Shown here piece by piece: positions 21,111 to 31,035 of a stretch of 64,000 bases of DNA (positions are counted from its first letter, which is position 1; every line of letters begins with the position of its first letter). The position numbers were made by a program, and so were the translations under genes. This DNA is from Paratinospora sagittata (Eukaryota; Streptophyta; Magnoliopsida; Ranunculales; Menispermaceae): positions 24,906,987-24,970,986 of the forward strand of contig CM069612.1 in NCBI GenBank assembly GCA_035771175.1. Direction: 5' to 3'. A model generated the notes under the pieces. The model was not told the DNA's origin and did no database searches. It saw only the letters and a list, made by a program, of their open reading frames with translations.

Positions 21111-22195
21111 TTTACTGACCCCTGAGTTGTCATCGACAATACCAAGCCAGCTCGCATTTGAGAGAAATTATTACGATCCTCTGTATCCTCAACCTACCAC
21201 ATTTACCTCATTATAATTACACGTGTCATCTTTCTATTAGATTAAACTTGTTCCAAGTAATTTTGTGCAAGCTCCATTGGATGGGCTATGTTTTTAAGAA
21301 AAGTTTGTTACCATGTGCTCATTTAGGCTTGCTGAGATAATACATGTGTGGGGGCTATTAGTACCGCTGAGCTATCGTACGCTGTATGCTTCATTCGACA
21401 CCTGTACACGTGTATTCCACCTTCGCACGCGTGCGTTGGAGCCAGCTGTGTACGTGTTGGGATGCAAAGGCATGTGCGACTGCGAGTGCGAAGGTGGTTT
21501 ATAGCGCTTCGTAGTTGGACTACAAAAGGTAGCAGCCCGCAGATTGGTAGTCGTCTTTCAAACAAGTTTTTTTTTTTTTTTTTTTGGAGGGGAAACAAAA
21601 AGGTGTTAGATAAATATTAAACACTAAATTATTACACTGGACACTCCCCACAGGGTATCTAGCCTGAGATCGACTAATCCTTATACCAACAAACAGACCT
21701 AAGACCCTTAAACACTCCAAGTTGTTTTCAAGCTAAACTATTTTTTAAAGTATCATTTTTGAAACAAGTTTCATTCGAAATATGAAATTATACTTTTATC
21801 TCTTTATTAAAAGTATACCAATCGACTAGTCCTTATACCAACAAACAGTTGTACTTTAACTTATATTTCTTTTAACTGTACCAAGAGCTATAACAGTAGT
21901 TATACAAACTGTTAAATCCTTGTTTTCGTATTTAGACAAATAGTCTATTCATATTAGTCAAGTTGAGCACATAGATAGTTTTCTAGCCTGTAAATCGAGA
22001 AGTGTATAAGTTGTTCTCAAGCTCATAAGTTAAGATAAATAGTTCTCTAACCTGTAAATCGAGAAGGAGTGGTTGTTTTCAAACCGATAAATTGAGAAAA
22101 TATAGGTAATTTTTAGCCTGTAAGTCGAGAGATTGTGAAAGTTTAGTCTTCAGGTGTGAAGAAGATCCCCAAAGATGCCATCCCAACACAACAAC
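21111..22195. other. Unassigned insertion, no gene
   Basis: About 1.1 kb separating two family members. It contains a CG-rich patch (21395-21500, with CACGCGTGCG and TGCGAGTGCG), a run of 21 T at about 21568-21588 and A-rich text after it. A short tandem repeat also lies here (see 21975-22140). No domain is recognised in the open frames of the CG-rich patch. It is possibly a non-LTR or SINE-like insertion judging by the homopolymer. Confidence 0.35.
21975..22140. repeat. Imperfect repeat with TAGCCTGTAAATCGAGAAG core
   Basis: The core occurs about three times (near 21983, 22050 and 22116; variants TAACCTGTAAATCGAGAAG and TAGCCTGTAAGTCGAGAG) at about 66-bp spacing, with half-copies (CTCATAAGTTAAGAT, CCGATAAATTGAGAAAAT) in between. 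Confidence 0.7.
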
Positions 22196-22256
22196 ACTAC
22201 TAGTTAGAATAATAATATTACACAAAGAAACTCATAAATGACCACCTTGTTATTAC

Positions 22257-22996
22257 AATGGTTTGGTCCAAAGGACTTTTTTTTTTTTCCTTTTCTTTTG
22301 TACAAGATTCATTTATATTTCTATATCATCTCTAATCTCGTAGTACATTCTGCCAACAAAGATGATACGTTCTAGAGTACAATGATACACAACAATGGAC
22401 TCTTAGGCTTACAAAGAAAGAAGGCAAAACCCAAGAACAGAGGATATAATCCTCGCAACAAGAGGCTAAAAACATCACAATAAGAAGGTAAAACCCTTTC
22501 AATAAACCCTCGTTATTAGCATAAAAATCCTACTTAGACTACACTAGACACAAACTTAATCAAATCAGGAAAGAAAGCATTTAAGGTCCCTAACATCTCC
22601 CGATAAGCTCTCATACACATAAAAAGTATAAGGCAATTGCTGCTTTTCATTTATAAAGTAGCAAGACAGATGTAATCTATAATTGTATCCAACCACCTCG
22701 TCGAATTCAATCAATATTCTAGATTTGGATAGTAGATAATTCTGTTGCTTAACCACGTCGCATTCAACCCTTGTTACCCTTACAAAGTAAAGGTAAAACC
22801 AATAATCACCTCTCCTGTTTTTCTCATCCACGACATACTTTCCGCGATCATTCACATGATTGGTTATACTTATGATTTCATACACACGGTGCCTTACACC
22901 ATCACATACCGATCCATCATCAACGAAAGCCACATTGAAGAACAAAGGAAAAAGTAGAAGAATAATAGAGATAATGAACTAAACTTGAACTTTTAT
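22257..22996 (-). pseudogene. Monellin-like copy 4, disrupted
   Basis: The coding text is recognisable from 22996 to about 22575 and, after an insertion, at 22278-22257. The ATG of the paralogues reads ATA (22994-22996). A 3-base deletion relative to the paralogues creates TAG in the signal peptide (22979-22981). The remaining frame (22565-22945) keeps the helix (RGKYVVDEKN), DEVVG with YNYRL, and VYESLSGDVRDL. The final codons are separated by about 296 bp of foreign sequence (22279-22574). The mature core has otherwise stayed open, so inactivation may be recent. Confidence 0.8.
22279..22574 (-). mobile_element. Roughly 300-bp insertion in monellin-like copy 4
   Basis: Foreign sequence starting with a T-run (TTTTTTTTTTTCC) that interrupts the last codons of the pseudogene. 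On the minus strand this is a 3' poly-A-like end, as expected for a retroposed SINE-type insertion. No Pol III boxes or target duplication are identified with confidence. Confidence 0.4.
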
Positions 22997-23054
22997 ATTA
23001 ATGGATGGATTGATATGATATGTTTTTTATTTTTGTTTTAATGATGAGTTTGAT

Positions 23055-24220
23055 TGTGACGGCCCACACCCCGGACAGCCATTCCTCATGGATCGGCGTG
23101 CAGAAGTGTCGAGATGGGACACCCGGCGTAGGCATCTACGACCACCTCAAATTATCCAATGAGATGATCGGGACCCTACAAGCCTCAATCAAACTCTCAC
23201 ATAAAATCCCTAAATTTTTGTTTTTGTTTTTATCCACATCAAACCTGATAGACTTAACAATTCAACATCAAAGTCCATATGAATCAACAAGATATAATCT
23301 CTCAAGGCATACCATAAACATAGACCAAAAAGGATGATCCTCCAAAGTATACAAGACAAATACAATGATCATAATAGTCTTCGAATAGAACATACAACCA
23401 TGATCAAAAGTCTCCAATTAAACCCAAAATAGTCTAAGGCAACATGCCTAGAACCATCATAAAATCTAAGTTCAAAGTATATAACCAAATACATCAATCC
23501 AAGGCCACAAGGCCAATATACATCAGCAACCATAATCCCTCTCACCGTCTAGGTTTAACAAATGTTATAGATTACATATATATCAAATTAAGCAAAACAA
23601 TATACATATGTAAATAAATGACATCCATCCATACACATCAAACCTAGACTCACGTCAGGATGTCCCTAACTGCTACAGTGGCAAGCTCTCAAGTGTATGC
23701 TATGTTTTTGCCCTTACCCTTATTAGAAGAACCTGAAAAGAGAGTGAGAGGGTGAGCCAACGGAGCCCAGTGAATAATGTTTAATAGTGCTATCATTTAT
23801 GTATCAATAAAAGTCATATATGTATATGCATGAAATAATTCTCATAAGTATGTAAATCATAAAACACATAATAAAATAAGCATCCACCATTTTCATGTAT
23901 TTCAAATCCATTCATTTTCCATCATCATTTTCCTGTTGTAGAGACCAACATGGCCCTCCCTTATTGGGGTACAACTGACATAGAGATCATTAACTCGTAA
24001 ATGACATGATCCTCCTTTAATTGGGGTATGTCATTTCCTCATTGCCATATCATTTTCCTATTGTAGAGATCAACTTATGATCCTCCCTTAATTGAGGTAC
24101 GGCTGACACAGAAATCATTCACAGCAAGTGCAATGATCCTCCCTTAATTGGGGTATGTCATTTCTACTTCTAGAGACAAGTTAGCTTGGTAATTATTCAA
24201 GCCTTCTAGATACTCTTTAG
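23055..24220 (-). repeat. Probable gypsy solo LTR, minus strand
   Basis: The left edge TGTGACGGCCCACACC (minus-strand ..GGTGTGGGCCGTCACA) looks like an LTR end. The antisense signature GGGTGAGCCAACGG..CCAGTGAATAATG near 23752-23780 matches the sense signatures at 16020 and 35550. No internal coding is present. The right boundary is approximate. It lies between the promoter of copy 4 and the duplicated block at 24240. Confidence 0.45.
23935..24185. repeat. Degenerate tandem repeats with TCCCTTAATTGGGGTA
   Basis: A unit of about 60-130 bp (GTAGAGA.CAAC, then GATCCTCCCTTAATTG.GGTA, then GACA.AGA.ATCATT) occurs three to four times inside the minus-strand LTR-like block. Each unit contains the short palindrome-like TTAATTGGGG. 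Similar repeats (CCCTTGTTAGGAC-type, inverted) occur in the LTRs at 35.2 and 51.7 kb. Confidence 0.65.
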
Positions 24221-24669
24221 GAAGTATTGATAATAAAATAGTTTAATTTTTATAAAACTTAATAACTACTATTTAAGTTTATATTATTAATAAAATATGT
24301 TAAATTATTATGTATTCAACTTATTAAATTATTTTTTAAATTTTAAAAGATGAGATTTTTTTTTTGAAAAACTTATATATGTATAAAATAAATTATTCTT
24401 AAATATGACTTATGAAAATAAAATACATATATATATATATATATATTAAAAATTTTCAGATCTAATTTAGTTGAATTATTAAAAACTTAATCTTTAATAT
24501 ATCGATTAAATTCAATCCAACCCTACTCAAAATAATTGAATTTAGGATCGGATCAGATTTACCACCCTGACTGAACTTTTTTTTTGGTTTTTTTGAAAGC
24601 CACAAGACTGAACTTGAATGAATTGGTATTGTTATCATTGTAGGCGAGACTTGCTTAGACAAGGATAGA

Positions 24670-24960
24670 ATTTGTGGCGCCCCTTGTATGCTTGGGCTGT
24701 CTATCTTATAAAGAGACACGTAAATTTCGTACGTTGTAGATAGAAAACTAAAAATTGTGGCCATTGGTAGTGGTCCATGTGGTGTTAGATTATCGAGAGA
24801 GTACATTATCATGATTGTGCATCTACTTAAAAATTACGTGGGCAGTTGATATTGGATTTGACGAAGGAGTCACTTCCTCATATTTATATTTGTATGGTAT
24901 TTAAGTCTCACTTCAAATAAAGTTAAGAGATATGACCTGAAGATAATAAGTAGTGTGTGT
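24670..24960 (+). promoter_or_regulatory. Orphan promoter block (monellin-like family)
   Basis: Same block order as 18240-18470 and 27585-27830: GAATTTGTGGCGCCCC, AGACACGTAAATTTCGTACGTTG, TGTGGCCATTGGTAGTGGTCC and TTACGTGGGCAGTTGATATTGG, then TTTGTATGGTATTTAAGTCTCACTTCAA. No TATA or gene follows. Confidence 0.5.
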
Positions 24961-26130
24961 GGCAACAATATTATATCCCAAAGGTGATTTAAATGGAAAT
25001 CTTAACCATAGTATTTTTTTTATTTTCTTTTGCCAAAGATTTGTTTTCTTTTTTTACAATTGAACATGATATTATTAGATACCTCCTCAATTTTTTTTTT
25101 TGAAATTTCATCAAACTTTTTGACAAGTTTTCTAAATTTTTTTCTTGAAGAACTCATTTTAGTTGAAAAAGTATTACTATTGATAGATTTATTTTTCAAA
25201 AGCGATTCAAATGATGTGGAAGATGGCTCAAATAATTCTTATAAATTTAAAAATAATTTTAGATATTTTCTAAAATTTCAAATAATTTTTTAAAAATATT
25301 TCGTTAAGATTAACACACTTATTAGTTAAAATATTAATAGAGCTTTTAATTTATTTCAACTAATTTTAAATTACTAATAAGGTGTGGATACAATGAAAAT
25401 TTTTAGGTTAAATATTTACTATGTACATCAAAATAATTTTATTAAATTACAAATATGTACCTTCTTTATTTAAAATGCTTATTTCATAAAATTGTTAGTT
25501 TCTGAAGTAATTTTGAGAAAGTAATTTTTTAAAATTATTTCGTTAAGAACATCACTTATTAGTAAAAATATTAATAACGAGCTTTTAATTTATTTCAACT
25601 TATTTTAAATTATTAATAAGGTTTGGTCAGATACTGTGTAAATCTTTTAGGTTAAATAGTTACTATGTACATCAAAATAATTTTATTAAATTACAAATAT
25701 GTACCTTCATTATTTAAAATCTATATTTCATAAAATTATTAGTTTCTGAAGTGATTTTGAGAAAGAAATTTCATAGTGTGGTTTGGGTGGGTGTGAACAT
25801 AAACATATAACAGTATATAAAAATTACTGATTTTCCACATAAAATATTGAGCCATCTCATCTAAAAACATATTCTATTATAAAATAATTATTTTATACAA
25901 GAAATCACCCTGACCTCAATTATTATCCCTCACGTGTATTCAAGTGCTTCAACAAGATGATCTACACTTGAAAAGAGATTTATTCTAATTATGAGTAGCA
26001 ATTGTCTTGAAAAAAGAAAAATAAAAGAAAGAGTGATTACATCCATCCATTCAACAAGCTGCTGTTGTCCCTTGATCTACAACCAGCGAACAACCCAATT
26101 AAAGGATATGTGTTTTACGATAACCAGAGG
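24961..26130. other. AT-rich filler of duplication, no gene
   Basis: Matches 18471-19600, including the internal repeat ending CATAAAATT.TTAGTTTCTGAAGT.ATTTTGAGAAAG (about 25485-25525 and 25730-25765). The open frame at 25030-25293 is low-complexity. Confidence 0.5.
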
Positions 26131-26428
26131 CAGTTAATTATTGTTGTTTTCTTTTTTCCTTGGTGTACATTTATATTTATATGTTTATAATATATATTCT
26201 TAGCTTTTCAAAAACAAAGAATAAAAAATCAAATCAAACAAATTAGAAGCTCATATGTGAGCACCTTACTATATATATTGCATCAGATAAAACGAGAACA
26301 TGCATAACAACTATCGACACAACATTAATTTTGATTAGCAACTTCACATGCATGCACCCTCATACAAACATTGATGAGAGTAGCTTATTATAATATTTAA
26401 ACAAAGAAGCTCATAAATCACCTCCTTA

Positions 26429-26881
26429 TTATTCCATCATACGGCTGTTGAATGGAACAAACTCCTTAAGCTCCCTGTCATTTCCCAATAAGCTCTCATA
26501 CACAACAGCCACATAAGGCAGAGACCTCATCCTTCCAATGTAGGCATAAATAAGTAATCTATAATCGTATCCGATTACCTCGTTGGCTTCAGCCAATATT
26601 ATAGATTTGGACATTAGGTTATTCGGTTGGTATTCCCTGCGTCCAGCCGATGTTACCCTTTCGAAAAATAGGCGTGGAAAATCGCCTATCTTGTTTTTCT
26701 CATTCACGGCATACTTTGCGAGATCTTTCACATGATCGGTTATGTCTATGGGTACATAATCACTCTGCTGTATATCATCAGATACCGATCCATGATCACC
26801 AGCGAAAGTCACATTGAAGAACAAAGGAAAAAGAAGGAGAAGAATAGCAGAGATAATGGACTGATAAACTTGAACTTTCAT
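26429..26881 (-). CDS. Monellin-like/cystatin-fold secreted protein, copy 5
   Basis: 150 residues, single exon, ATG at 26879-26881. It is the best-preserved member. A signal peptide covers residues 1-27 (ILLLLFPLFFNVTFA). The mature part has VPIDITDH (43-50), the helix LAKYAVNEKN (54-63), KIGDFPRLFFERV (64-76), a conserved spacer SKSIILAEA (91-99), the loop NEVIG (100-104) with YDYRLLIYA, LPYVAVVYES (121-130) and the last strand RELKEF. The IDI, the ENKIG..GRL.F.KV-like text and the GY.Y.L.YA text follow monellin's B and A chains in order. The spacer between them has no counterpart in mature monellin. The inhibitory Gln and Pro-Trp of phytocystatins are absent. Probably secreted; biological role unknown. 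Confidence 0.82.
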   Translation of the reverse strand: MKVQVYQSIISAILLLLFPLFFNVTFAGDHGSVSDDIQQSDYVPIDITDHVKDLAKYAVNEKNKIGDFPRLFFERVTSAGRREYQPNNLMSKSIILAEANEVIGYDYRLLIYAYIGRMRSLPYVAVVYESLLGNDRELKEFVPFNSRMME

Positions 26882-27100
26882 ATTAATGGATGGATTATTA
26901 TGATATGACTGTTTTGTTATGCTGAGGAGGTCAATAACTAAACTGATACTTCCAATTTATAGTTGAAGCTTGATACATAAAAATAGTAGATGTGGTGTCT
27001 TTGGTTATATAAAAACACGTGACTTTTGTACGTGGTTGATAGAAATTAAAAAATGTAGCCATCCCTATACCATTGGATTATCAAGAAGAGTACAATGATT
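26882..27100 (-). promoter_or_regulatory. Promoter of monellin-like copy 5
   Basis: Minus-strand AACTATAAATTGGAAGTATCAG puts a TATA box at about 26953-26962, some 75 bp before the ATG. A G-box CACGTG is at 27014-27019, with GTACGTGG at 27027-27034. The GTGGTGCCCACTTGTAC segment of the paralogues is reduced to GTGGTGTC. The promoter faces away from that of copy 6, giving a head-to-head pair. Confidence 0.65.
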
Positions 27101-27103
27101 ACA

Positions 27104-27142
27104 TTATATATATAATATATAATATATAATATATAATATATA

Positions 27143-27180
<38 letters not shown>
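27104..27180. repeat. (ATATAAT)n minisatellite and (TA)n
   Basis: Seven or so ATATAAT units followed by an uninterrupted TA run, directly visible between the head-to-head genes. Confidence 0.9.
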
Positions 27181-27584
27181 GTATAGGTGGTATTGTTAAC
27201 TTTGCGAATAACCTTTAAATATTAGTTTATTATAAATATTTTTATTTTTATTTTCTCTAATTGAAGCAAAGATATTTTTATTTTTAAATAATAATTTATG
27301 TGGTGGGCCTCATATGAAAAAAGAAGAAGAAGAATAAAACAAGAGGTCCGTCTCATATGTCTAAAAATAAAACAAAAATAATAATAAATAATGCACCGAT
27401 AGAGAACGCGTTAATCTCTCTTTCGGCGTTGGATTAAAATATAAAAAAGTTTTTAAATAATAAAATAAAATCCTCGCAAAAAATCTTTATTTAAATAAGA
27501 TGGAACCATCAGAGTGATTAGAAATAGTGAATTATATATTACTAAATATCCTATATCATCCTTGCTTATAGATAAGAATAGAAT
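27181..27584. other. AT-rich intergenic, no gene
   Basis: No gene. AT-rich with short purine runs (AAGAAGAAGAAGAATAAAA, 27320-27339). Lies between the two head-to-head promoters. Confidence 0.4.
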
Positions 27585-27954
27585 TTGTGGTGCCCACGTC
27601 TATGATTGAGCTGTATTCTTTTATGAGACACGTGAATTTCTTACGTTGTGGATAGGCACTAAAAGTTGTGGCCATTCGTAGTGCGCCATGTGTCGTTAGA
27701 TTATCAACAGAGTACATTATCTTGAATGCATATCTACTTAAAAATCACGTGGGCTGCTGATATTGGATTTCGGCAAGTAGTCCACTTCTTGATATTTATT
27801 TTTGTATGGTATTTAAGTCTCACTTCAACAAAAATTTTAGTTGAGATTTATTCTTGGCAGCAAGGCTCAACTATAAATTGGGAGTACTAGTTTTGCTATT
27901 AAACTCACAATAACCATATCGTATCATATATATCAATCCATCGTATCGATTACG
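27585..27954 (+). promoter_or_regulatory. Promoter of monellin-like copy 6
   Basis: TATA box CTATAAATTGGGAG at 27871-27884, about 80 bp before the ATG. Upstream is the block series GAATTTGTGGTGCCCAC, AGACACGTGAATTTC, TGTGGCCATTCGTAG, ATCACGTGGGCTGCTGATATTGG and TTTAAGTCTCACTTCAAC. Two CACGTG cores are present. This same series without TATA and gene recurs at 17.2, 18.3 and 24.7 kb. Confidence 0.65.
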
Positions 27955-28383
27955 ATGAAGCCTCAAGTTCAGTTCTTTATATCTGCTCTTCTTCTTCTTA
28001 ACCTTTCTTTGTTGTTCAATGTGGCTTTCGCTCGAGATATAGAGCAGGGTGGGTATAAACCCGCACTCATAACGGATCATGTGATGGATCTCGCGAAGTT
28101 TGCAGTGAATGAGCACAACAAGAAAGGCGGTCCACACCTATTCTTCTCAGGTATAAGAAGGGCCGAACGCGAGGAACTTTACCAACGCAATAACCTAGTG
28201 TTCAAATTCCCAATATTGGCTGAACTTGACCAAGTGGTGATTGCATACAATTATAGATTAATTATTGCTGCATACATTGGAAGAATGCTCGACAGATATT
28301 ATGAGGCTATTGTGTATGACAACTTTTCTAAAAATTTCAGTGAGCTTAAGTCTTTTAAGCTACTCGAGGATGGTATGATGTAA
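27955..28383 (+). CDS. Monellin-like/cystatin-fold secreted protein, copy 6
   Basis: 142 residues, single exon, the only intact + strand copy. Signal peptide 1-26 (ISALLLLNLSLLFNVAFA). This member is the closest to true phytocystatins: a Gly-Gly pair (QGGYKP, 32-33), the helix LAKFAVNEHN (46-55) matching the plant LARFAV.EHN signature, and QVV at 93-95 with Gln kept. However, the loop reads QVVIA, so the final Gly of QxVxG is missing. YYEAIVYDN replaces the Trp-containing hairpin. Last strand ELKSFK (130-135). It could be the family's least derived member. Inhibition of papain-like proteases is possible but not supported by an intact loop. Confidence 0.82.
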   Translation: MKPQVQFFISALLLLNLSLLFNVAFARDIEQGGYKPALITDHVMDLAKFAVNEHNKKGGPHLFFSGIRRAEREELYQRNNLVFKFPILAELDQVVIAYNYRLIIAAYIGRMLDRYYEAIVYDNFSKNFSELKSFKLLEDGMM

Positions 28384-28600
28384 TAATAAGTTAGTCACTT
28401 ATGAGTTTCTTTCTGTAATATTATAATAAGGTCCTCGTCGATGTTAGTATGAGGGTGGATGCATGTGGTGCGCAGCTAATCAAAATGTTTTGTTGTTAGC
28501 TGTTATGTATGTGATCATTTTGTATATATGATGTAATAGTAAGGTGCTCGTGTATGAGCTTCTACTTTGTTTTTATTATTTTTCATTTTTTGTTTTTAAT
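28384..28600 (+). other. 3' UTR of copy 6
   Basis: Conserved with the 3' flanks of the minus-strand copies: ACTTATGAGTTTCTTT.TGTAATATTATAATAAGG, GATGTTAGTATGAGGGTGGATGCATG, then GTAATAGTAAGGTGCTCGTGTATGAGCTTCTA. Conservation outside the coding part shows that whole transcription units were duplicated. Confidence 0.6.
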
Positions 28601-29345
28601 AGCAAAAAACAACACCAATTAACAGTTGGATCTACAATCTCTAATTCTTTATTTCTCATAAATTCTATTGTATTATAACCTACTATATAGTGTACTTATA
28701 ATCACCAATCACAATTCCTAAACAAGTTTGTGTTCATGAGAAGAGTTGAGGAAGAGTGAATTTAAGGGTTTGGTGATTTTGGATTGGAGTTTTGGGGATT
28801 TTGGCTCCTAAGGTACGAATTCTTACTTAAATTCTTCATATTTCTGCCTTCTTTGATGTTTCCTAGATTGGGAATGCATTTTTGATGACGTGTGTACTGG
28901 ATCATCGTTTGGATTGGGGGTTTAAGATTGGAAAACCCAGATTGTGAGGATTTGAAGTTGAATTCCCAGATTTGTGATTGTTCTCCTCTGTTTTATTGGT
29001 GAATTCATGAAGTCGTTGGGTTTTGTTGTGAGGTTAGAATTTGGGTTTGCATGTGGCCATTAATGGTGGTCGCCGGTCATGAATGGTGTATTTGGAGTCC
29101 TAATTCTATTATAAATGGTTTTTTGTTTTTATGAGTTTTGAATGAAAATATGAGAGATTGGAGTTGAGAATTGAGATTAGGGACGTTGGCAACCTATGGG
29201 GTTTTACTGGGATTTTGAATTTTTTTTCATGGACGTTTTGTAATTAATCAGAGGATGTGATTTATGTTATTTCAGGACATTGCATTGAATTGGTTCAAAT
29301 GGGATTATATAAGCTTGATTGTTAACCAAGTGGACCGGGTATGAG
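28601..29345. other. Unassigned, possibly copia-2 LTR/leader
   Basis: No coding sequence. Text such as GGTTTGGTGATTTTGGATTGGAG and GGGGATTTTGGCTCC is repetitive in G and T. It directly precedes the gag start of copia-2 and may be its LTR and leader, but no second LTR is present to confirm this. Confidence 0.35.
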
Positions 29346-30740
29346 TATTTCTCACTTTTCACACAAGATCTCGATCAAGTTGAATAGTGATAATTTTTTG
29401 TTGTGGAAGCAACAAAAATTCTTGCAGCAATTTGAGGAAATAAGTTGCTGCATTTTCTTGAAGTCGATTCTGCACCAAATAAGTTCTCTCACAAGAAGAT
29501 GAGAGAATTCGAAGATACAATCCAGAGTTCTCAAATTGGGAGTAGCAAGATCAGCTCCTGATGTCGTGGTTATTGTCTTCAATGATTGAAGTCTTCTGAC
29601 GAGGATGGTTGGATGTGAAAATTCAGCACAAATCTAGTCGAATCTTGAACAATATTTTTCATCTCGGATCTGTGCCAAGATCTAACAGTTCAAGAAGAAA
29701 TTACAGAATACTAAAAAAAGGTTCTCTCTCTGTTGATTCCTATCTTTTGAAAATAAAGAATTGTAGATATACTTGCCTCAGTTGGTTACTTTCTTTCCCC
29801 CAAAGATCATATTGATGCAATCTTTGATGGCCTTCCTGAAGAGTATTACACTTTTGTTGTCTGTTTCATCAAGATCAAATGAATACAACTGTTGTTGAAA
29901 TAGAATCACTACTCCTAGCACAGAAAGTTGGGATAGAGAAACATGAAAAGCAGCTAGATGCTAGTCTCCAGGTGAATCTCACCAATGCAAGACCACAATT
30001 CTATAATCCTCGAGGTTCTTTTGCTCCCAATCGTGGAATGCAGTTCAATAGAGGCAGAGGACAGTTCCCCAATCCTTTCGTGGCTCAAATCAGCACAGAG
30101 GTGGCTTCACTCAACATTGGCAACAAAATCCTAAACCACAATGTCAGATCTGTGGTAAATCTGGCCATGGTGCTTTTCAATGTTTTTACAGATTTGATAA
30201 ATCTTTTTCTACTTTCTCTCCATCGACTTCATCTACACCAGTTCAAGCTATGTTAAGACAGAACTATGAACTGGATTTCCCAACTGCTATGGAAGTTGAA
30301 GGACCTTCCAACATCAATCCAGCTACTGCTTGGGACACCAATTGGTATCCTGATTTCGGTGCTATAATTCATGTTACACATGAAGCTGGCAACCTGATGA
30401 TGAGTAATACTATACTGGTCCTGAGAAAGTTCTTGTAGGTGATGGAACAGTTTGTCCATTGAACATGTTGGTCATTCCTTATTTCCTTCTCTACATTCTT
30501 CTAAATTATTGTCTCTGAATAATCTATTACATGTTCCCAACATTACCAAGAACTTGATCAGTGTGTCTCAATTTGCTAAGGGTAATCACATTTATTTTGA
30601 GTTTCATCCTCAACATTGTTATGTGAAGGATCAGGTCACACATTAGATTTTACTGTCGGGGAAGCTTAGCAATGGGCTCTGTGTTTGATAAGTCACAGAT
30701 CCAGCTGCTGTCACAATCAAGTTCTGCTTCTCAAGCTTCA
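29346..30740 (+). pseudogene. copia-2 gag/protease/pre-integrase remnant
   Basis: Broken frames give, in order: the gag start (ISIKLNSDNFLLWKQQ, about 29367), gag spacer with NPRGSF and NRGMQFNRGRGQFP, a CCHC knuckle (CQICGKSGHGAFQC, about 30139-30180), protease region text (WYPDFGAIIHVTHEAGNL, where the usual DSGA reads DFGA), and pre-integrase text LLHVPNITKNLISVSQFAKG (30510-30575). Several frameshifts and stops occur. It stops at about 30740 where the 3' flank of another monellin-like gene resumes. This is an older element of a different copia lineage from copia-3 to copia-5. Confidence 0.75.
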
Positions 30741-31035
30741 AGTTTTGTAATTGGTGTACGTTGTTTTGTTTTCTCTTTGATGTACATTTATATTAATCTG
30801 TATATAATATATTCCTCTTCTTTGCTATTAAAAAACAAAAATAATAATCAAACAAAGTAGAAGCTCATACATGCTTACCTTACTATTCATCATATATATA
30901 TACAAAACGAGAGCATACATAAGAACTAACAACAAAACACTTTAATTAGCTACGTACAACATGCGTCCACCTTCATATTAGCATTGATGAGAGTGCCTTA
31001 TTATAATTTTTGATGAGAGTGCCTTATTATAATAT

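Larger units (their letters stand above)
24240..26960. repeat. Segmental duplication, right copy
   Basis: Counterpart of 17805-20400, at an offset of about 6.4-6.6 kb, containing copy 5 of the monellin-like genes in the position of copy 2. It lacks most of the GGTCGGGT-type left arm found in the left copy. Confidence 0.75.

Noticed and set aside
21313..21620. Overlapping Cys/Arg-rich frames on both strands
   Set aside because: A local CG-rich patch leaves several frames open at once; no signal peptide or conserved cysteine spacing holds in one frame, and the frames run into a poly-T tract.
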